Positions 52,498 through 56,647 of a stretch of 56,647 bases of DNA are shown in pieces. Below the pieces are notes generated by a model, which saw only the letters and a list, made by a program, of their open reading frames with translations, was not told the origin of the DNA and did no database searches. A program made the translations under genes and the position numbers. The DNA is from Psychroflexus maritimus (GTDB lineage Bacteria; Bacteroidota; Bacteroidia; Flavobacteriales; Flavobacteriaceae), in NCBI RefSeq assembly GCF_011089875.1, contig NZ_JAANAS010000037.1:1-56647 (forward strand), given 5' to 3'. Positions within the stretch are counted from its first letter, which is position 1. Each line of letters opens with the position of its first letter.

Positions 52498-53313
52498 TCA
52501 GAATGAAGTTATTAAAATCAAAACAAACAGGTAAAAAATTGGCAAAGCTTCGACCCAAAAAGAAGCGAAATACTTTTTTTGATGAACCTTGCTAAAGAGA
52601 ATTAGCAACAATAGACTAAGCGCTACTAACAAATAAACACTAAAATGAGTACTATCAAGAAGAATAAAATTGATACCACTGCCTATTAATAAAAGTAATC
52701 CCCCTAAAATTTTAGTCTTTGTAATACCTAGCACTTGAGGCAATGTTTTTATTCCTATTTGATCAAAGCGTATATCCCTAATTTCAAAGGGAATCATTAA
52801 GCAGCAAACTGTTAAAAATCGTTGACCTGCATACCAATGTGTGGTGGAAGTTAGCTCAGTATAAGTTTCAATTACAGGAAGATATACACTTACTCCAGCC
52901 CAAACCAATGCGATAACAAACACCTTCAAAAACGGAATCGACCTTAAATTTCTTGCTTTTAAAAATACAGGAACTGCATAAAAAAAATTTAGTAAGCCTA
53001 AGGGAAGAAGCACTAACCACGCTAAAGCACTTAATTGCCATCCAAAATACAGCATTAATAAAAAGGAAATGAAAGAAAAAATCTGAATTAATCGCAGGTT
53101 AGAAGTCAAGCTAATATGGTATAACTTGGCAATTCCTGCATATTTCACAAAATTATAGCCGGTAATGCTTGCAAAAAAAATAAAATACACCAAATAATCA
53201 GGTAATTCAAGCGCAAGTTCAATAGCAGATACATAGGTCAAAGCCACCACAGCTAGTGCAACGTGAATACTCGAATTAATATAGACGGAAATTAGTTCTC
53301 TAAACTTACGCAT
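52498..53313 (-). CDS. UbiA-like membrane protein (atypical prenyltransferase)
   Basis: The 271-residue protein has about eight hydrophobic segments and the general pattern of the UbiA prenyltransferase family. The second Asp-rich motif is present in a form like IRDIRFDQIGIKTLPQVLG. The first motif (normally NDxxDxxxD) is absent: the equivalent region reads YNFVKYAGIAKLY. It may act on a different substrate or be inactive. ATG at 53313 is chosen; ATG at 53349 would add 12 residues. It is convergent with lysR and divergent from gcvP. Confidence 0.7.
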   Translation of the reverse strand: MRKFRELISVYINSSIHVALAVVALTYVSAIELALELPDYLVYFIFFASITGYNFVKYAGIAKLYHISLTSNLRLIQIFSFISFLLMLYFGWQLSALAWLVLLPLGLLNFFYAVPVFLKARNLRSIPFLKVFVIALVWAGVSVYLPVIETYTELTSTTHWYAGQRFLTVCCLMIPFEIRDIRFDQIGIKTLPQVLGITKTKILGGLLLLIGSGINFILLDSTHFSVYLLVALSLLLLILFSKVHQKKYFASFWVEALPIFYLFVLILITSF

Positions 53314-53404
53314 TCTTTTTCTTTGAAAATGCAATTCTATATAAAACATTCAAAAACAAAGCTTAATAATTTAATATTTAACAAGTCTATGTACTTTAAA
53401 AAAG

Positions 53405-53412
53405 TATTTTTG
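53405..53412 (+). promoter_or_regulatory. -7 element of gcvP
   Basis: TATTTTTG fits TAnnTTTG, 21 bases before the chosen gcvP start. The longer in-frame reading from 53323 includes it and is rejected for that reason. Confidence 0.5.
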
Positions 53413-53433
53413 CAAAAAATTCAATTGAAGGAT

Positions 53434-56292
53434 ATGAACACTGAGTTATTTGCACTACGACACATAGGCCCAAGAAAAGAAGAATTAGCAGCAATGTTTA
53501 ATTCAATTGGGGTGGAAAACATGGGACAACTAATGTTTGAAACCATTCCTGATGAAATAAAATTAGAACGCCCATTAAACCTTCCTCCAGCTTTAAGTGA
53601 GTATGAATTCGCACAACACATCAACACACTTGCAGAAAAAAATAAGCTTTTTAAATCCTACATAGGTTTGGGTTACCACGAAGCGGTATTGCCTGCTGTA
53701 ATTCAACGTAATGTCTTAGAAAACCCAGGCTGGTACACAGCTTACACGCCTTACCAAGCTGAAATTGCTCAAGGAAGACTAGAAGCGCTTATCAATTTCC
53801 AAACCATGGTGAGCGATTTAACCGGAATGGAACTGGCTAATGCCTCACTTTTAGACGAAGCTACGGCCGCCGCTGAAGCCATGAGTTTACTTTTTGCTGT
53901 GCGAAGCAGAACAAAGAAAAAAAGCAAAGCCAATAAGTTTTTTGTCTCTGAAGAAGTGATGCCTCAAACCTTAGCTTTATTAGAAACAAGAGCTACACCA
54001 ATTGAAGTAGAACTTGTAGTTGGCAAGCATGAAGATTTCGATTTTTCTGAAGCTTTCTTTGGCGCATTGGTTCAGTACCCTGGCAAAACAGGAAAAGTTT
54101 ACGATTACGAAGCCTTCACTAAAAAAGCCATTGAAAACGATATTAAAGTCGCCGTTGCTGCCGATATTTTAAGCTTAGTTAAGCTAGAAGCTCCTGGAAA
54201 TTGGGGAGTTGATGTTGTGGTAGGAACCACACAGCGTTTCGGGATTCCATTAGGTTATGGAGGTCCTCATGCTGCTTATTTTGCCACAAAAGAAGCTTAC
54301 AAAAGAAACATTCCCGGTAGAATTATTGGTGTAACCAAAGATGTTGATGGAAACCCTTCTATGCGTATGGCGCTCCAAACAAGAGAGCAACACATTAAAC
54401 GAGATAAAGCTACTTCTAACATCTGTACAGCTCAGGTTTTATTGGCTGTAATGGCCGGATTTTACGGAGTTTATCACGGACCAAAAGGCTTAACTTATAT
54501 TGCTAATCAAGTACATCGCAAAGCCGTTCAATTGACTGAAGCCCTAGAAAAACTAGGTCTTTATCAAGAAAATGAATTGTATTTTGATACCCTTTCCATA
54601 AAAACCAATGCCCAAAAAATAGAGGCTATTGCGCTTAAAAACGAAATTAATTTCTATTACCCTGCTGAAGATAGCGTTGTTATTTCAATAAATGAGGCTA
54701 CTTCTATGGAAGATTTAAATAAAATAGTTCATGTATTTGCTGAAGCTATTGGTAAAGAAAAAGTTTCTCTTGGCAATTTAGACCAAGACCTTATTGAAGC
54801 TTCAGCTTTAAACAGAAAAACTTCTTTTATGACGCAGGAGGTGTTTAATAGTTTCCATTCAGAAACTTCTTTAATGCGTTACATCAAGCGTTTAGAAAGA
54901 AAAGATTTAGCCTTAAATCACTCTATGATTTCCTTGGGCTCTTGTACCATGAAACTGAATGCCGCTTCAGAAATGTTGCCGTTAAGCAATCCCAAATGGG
55001 GAAATATTCACCCATTTGCTCCAGTAAATCAAGCGGAAGGATACCATGAAATGCTTGAAAAACTAGAAGATTATTTAACTGAAATCACGGGTTTTTCGGC
55101 TACTTCTTTACAACCAAATTCTGGGGCGCAAGGAGAGTTTGCTGGATTAATGGTAATTCGAGCTTATCATTTAGCCAACGGAGATGCGCATAGAAAAATT
55201 TGCTTAGTCCCTTCTTCTGCACACGGAACAAACCCAGCTAGTGCCGTAATGGCAGGAATGAAAGTGGTAGTGGTTAAAGCTACTGAAGAAGGAAATATTG
55301 ATATAGAAGATTTAAAAGAGAAAGCTGAAAAATACAGTGAGAATTTAGCCGCTTTAATGGTTACTTACCCATCAACTCACGGTGTTTTTGAATCTTCTAT
55401 TCGAGAAATTACAAGAACAATCCACGAACATGGCGGACAAGTTTATATGGACGGAGCTAATATGAATGCCCAGGTAGGTTTAACAAGCCCTGGAAGAATT
55501 GGCGCAGATGTTTGTCATTTAAATTTACACAAAACCTTTGCCATTCCTCACGGTGGCGGAGGGCCTGGCGTAGGTCCTATTTGTGTCGCTAAACAATTGG
55601 TGCCATTTTTACCTTCTAATCCTATGATTAAAACCGGTGGAGAAAATGCTATTTCAGCAATTTCAGCAGCACCTTGGGGTTCCTCTTTAGTTTGTTTAAT
55701 TTCTTATGCCTACATTAGAATGTTAGGCGAAGAAGGTTTAACATCCTCTACCGAACATGCTATTTTAAATGCCAATTACATTAAATCTAGGTTAAGCGAT
55801 TTCTACCCAACATTATATTCTGGTGAACGCGGTAGAGCAGCCCATGAAATGATTATTGATTGTAGAGCCTTTAAGGAAAAAGGAATTGAAGTTAAAGATA
55901 TTGCAAAGCGATTAATTGATTATGGCTTCCATTCACCAACCGTATCTTTTCCTGTGGCAGGAACCATGATGATTGAACCTACAGAAAGTGAAGGAAAAGC
56001 AGAATTAGATCGTTTTTGTGATGCCATGATTGCTATCAGAAAAGAAATTGAAGAATGTGATAAATCTGAACCAAACAATGTTTTAGTTAACGCACCACAT
56101 ACTTTGGCAATGCTTACTACCGATGAATGGAATTTACCTTATTCAAGACAAAAGGCAGCTTTTCCGCTTCCATTTGTTTCTGCTAATAAGTTTTGGCCAT
56201 CTACAAGAAGAGTTGATGAAGCTTATGGTGATCGAAATTTAATGTGTTCTTGTGAACCTTTAGAAAGCTATATGACTGAAACTGAAAACTAA
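53434..56292 (+). CDS. gcvP: Glycine dehydrogenase (decarboxylating), P-protein of glycine cleavage
   Basis: GcvP (952 residues) is the PLP enzyme that decarboxylates glycine and loads the aminomethyl group on the H-protein. The N-terminus FALRHIGPRKEELAAMF, the glycine-rich loop HKTFAIPHGGGGPGVGP with the PLP lysine, and SSAHGTNPASAVMAGMKVVV in the second half are diagnostic. It is the full-length single-chain type (not split GcvPA/PB). The start ATG at 53434 follows the -7 element. The other gcv genes are not in the window. Confidence 0.97.
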   Translation: MNTELFALRHIGPRKEELAAMFNSIGVENMGQLMFETIPDEIKLERPLNLPPALSEYEFAQHINTLAEKNKLFKSYIGLGYHEAVLPAVIQRNVLENPGWYTAYTPYQAEIAQGRLEALINFQTMVSDLTGMELANASLLDEATAAAEAMSLLFAVRSRTKKKSKANKFFVSEEVMPQTLALLETRATPIEVELVVGKHEDFDFSEAFFGALVQYPGKTGKVYDYEAFTKKAIENDIKVAVAADILSLVKLEAPGNWGVDVVVGTTQRFGIPLGYGGPHAAYFATKEAYKRNIPGRIIGVTKDVDGNPSMRMALQTREQHIKRDKATSNICTAQVLLAVMAGFYGVYHGPKGLTYIANQVHRKAVQLTEALEKLGLYQENELYFDTLSIKTNAQKIEAIALKNEINFYYPAEDSVVISINEATSMEDLNKIVHVFAEAIGKEKVSLGNLDQDLIEASALNRKTSFMTQEVFNSFHSETSLMRYIKRLERKDLALNHSMISLGSCTMKLNAASEMLPLSNPKWGNIHPFAPVNQAEGYHEMLEKLEDYLTEITGFSATSLQPNSGAQGEFAGLMVIRAYHLANGDAHRKICLVPSSAHGTNPASAVMAGMKVVVVKATEEGNIDIEDLKEKAEKYSENLAALMVTYPSTHGVFESSIREITRTIHEHGGQVYMDGANMNAQVGLTSPGRIGADVCHLNLHKTFAIPHGGGGPGVGPICVAKQLVPFLPSNPMIKTGGENAISAISAAPWGSSLVCLISYAYIRMLGEEGLTSSTEHAILNANYIKSRLSDFYPTLYSGERGRAAHEMIIDCRAFKEKGIEVKDIAKRLIDYGFHSPTVSFPVAGTMMIEPTESEGKAELDRFCDAMIAIRKEIEECDKSEPNNVLVNAPHTLAMLTTDEWNLPYSRQKAAFPLPFVSANKFWPSTRRVDEAYGDRNLMCSCEPLESYMTETEN

Positions 56293-56318
56293 ATTTAGTT
56301 CAGTTTTAAATAAAATAG

Positions 56319-56361
56319 AACGCTACTTTTTTCAATCCTTGAAATGAAGTAGCGTTTTTTT
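56319..56361 (+). terminator. Terminator after gcvP
   Basis: A 10-bp stem (56319-56328 with 56347-56356, AACGCTACTT arm) closes an 18-base loop and is followed by a run of T. It begins about 27 bases past the gcvP stop. Confidence 0.8.
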
Positions 56362-56377
56362 ATTTGAAATCAGAATC

Positions 56378-56518
56378 TTGCGTTAGCGATAGCAGTGGAA
56401 ATCCCGGACTTTTGAAAGTATTATTTTTTTTAGATTGACAAAGCGACCGGCAGGAAGCTCTTGCTCAATCTTTTAAAAAATGACTTGAGAAAGGAGGAAT
56501 TGCAACGGATAGCGCGAT
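56378..56518. repeat. GC-rich structured element after gcvP (possible conserved flavobacterial repeat or RNA)
   Basis: This 141-base stretch contains blocks of higher GC than its surroundings (GCGTTAGCGATAGCAGTGG, GCGACCGGCAGGAAGCTC, GCAACGGATAGCGCG) with no reading frame. A perfect AGATTGA/TCAATCT stem (56432-56438 with 56465-56471) encloses a GC-rich 26-base loop that extends the helix with CAAAG/CTTG-type pairs. From memory, similar strings occur between genes in other Bacteroidota genomes; I cannot confirm the family here. It abuts the second MITE-like repeat. Confidence 0.5.
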
Positions 56519-56647
56519 TTATACCAATTTAACTATTAAATATCGTTAAGAGAGCGAAATTGCTTTTTTCATATATAACGCTGTGAATAATTTGCATCCC
56601 GTACGTACGGGACGGAAATTGTGAACAAGGAAATATATGGAAAAATG
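56519..56647. repeat. MITE-like repeat, second copy, inverted and cut by the window end
   Basis: Starting with TATACCAATTTAACTATTAA, this stretch is the reverse complement of 4326-4456 with few differences. It holds a perfect 16-bp palindrome TCCCGTACGTACGGGA (56597-56612), where the first copy has one mismatch. About 40 bases of the element lie beyond the window. No gene is in the last 355 bases of the window. Confidence 0.72.

Noticed and set aside
1-56647. tRNA, rRNA, CRISPR array, prophage or restriction-modification genes
   Set aside because: I looked for cloverleaf-like sequences, regularly spaced repeats and typical defence or phage proteins on both strands and saw none.

Overview
The window comes from a member of the Bacteroidota, almost certainly the class Flavobacteriia. 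The evidence is the Bacteroidota-type promoter (TTG, about 19 bases, then TAnnTTTG) in front of many genes, the lack of Shine-Dalgarno sequences, a type IX secretion (T9SS) cargo protein with a C-terminal sorting domain, a PorZ homologue, a PID-CTERM-like small protein, and low GC content. Na+/H+ antiporter (Mrp) and SbtA-type bicarbonate permease genes fit a marine or saline life, but the genus cannot be fixed from the sequence alone.

Layout. 1-1315: a complete IS256-family insertion sequence just downstream of tsf. 1386-4054 (minus): rplM-rpsI-rpsB-tsf, a translation operon with candidate leader structures. 4055-4795: a long intergenic region carrying a MITE-like repeat. 4796-10117 (plus): dxs (isoprenoids), then tig-clpP-clpX (protein folding and turnover). 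10302-14556: a 1347-residue T9SS cargo adhesin and a 61-residue sorting-tail protein. 14693-16815: polyprenyl diphosphate synthase, an unknown protein, and an HMA-MauE membrane protein. 16926-24483: seven-gene mrp antiporter operon running into bioF-bioD. 24486-30379 (minus): recO, porZ, gdhA and a trans-sulfuration PLP enzyme. 30544-34843: hemF-hemB, an AlkB-like hydroxylase (minus), kbl. 34974-37414 (minus): tyrosine catabolism (hppD, hmgA). 37629-41848: rpiB, CDF efflux protein, ElaA-like acetyltransferase, plsC, trpS, CBS protein. 41998-43254: a small sulfur-transport locus (DUF2892 plus two YeeE/YedE half-proteins) with two matching operators. 43414-53313: central carbon metabolism (odhB, sucA, fbp, sbtA, icd, a LysR regulator, a UbiA-like protein). 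53434-56292: gcvP. The end holds a structured GC-rich element and a second, inverted copy of the MITE-like repeat.

How it fits together. Most genes are core housekeeping functions in an ordinary flavobacterial arrangement, and I see no phage, defence island or CRISPR array. The most informative non-gene signals are: (i) a GTRAC-N4-GTTAC operator placed at exactly the same distance from the -7 region of both sulfur-locus transcription units, in the geometry of a CRP/FNR-type activator; (ii) a palindrome-containing MITE-like repeat present in two inverted copies; (iii) REP-like palindromes translated inside the OdhB linker; (iv) an inverted repeat in the divergent icd-lysR promoter region; and (v) structured leaders in the ribosomal protein operon. 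All functions are inferred from sequence reading alone; no database search was possible.
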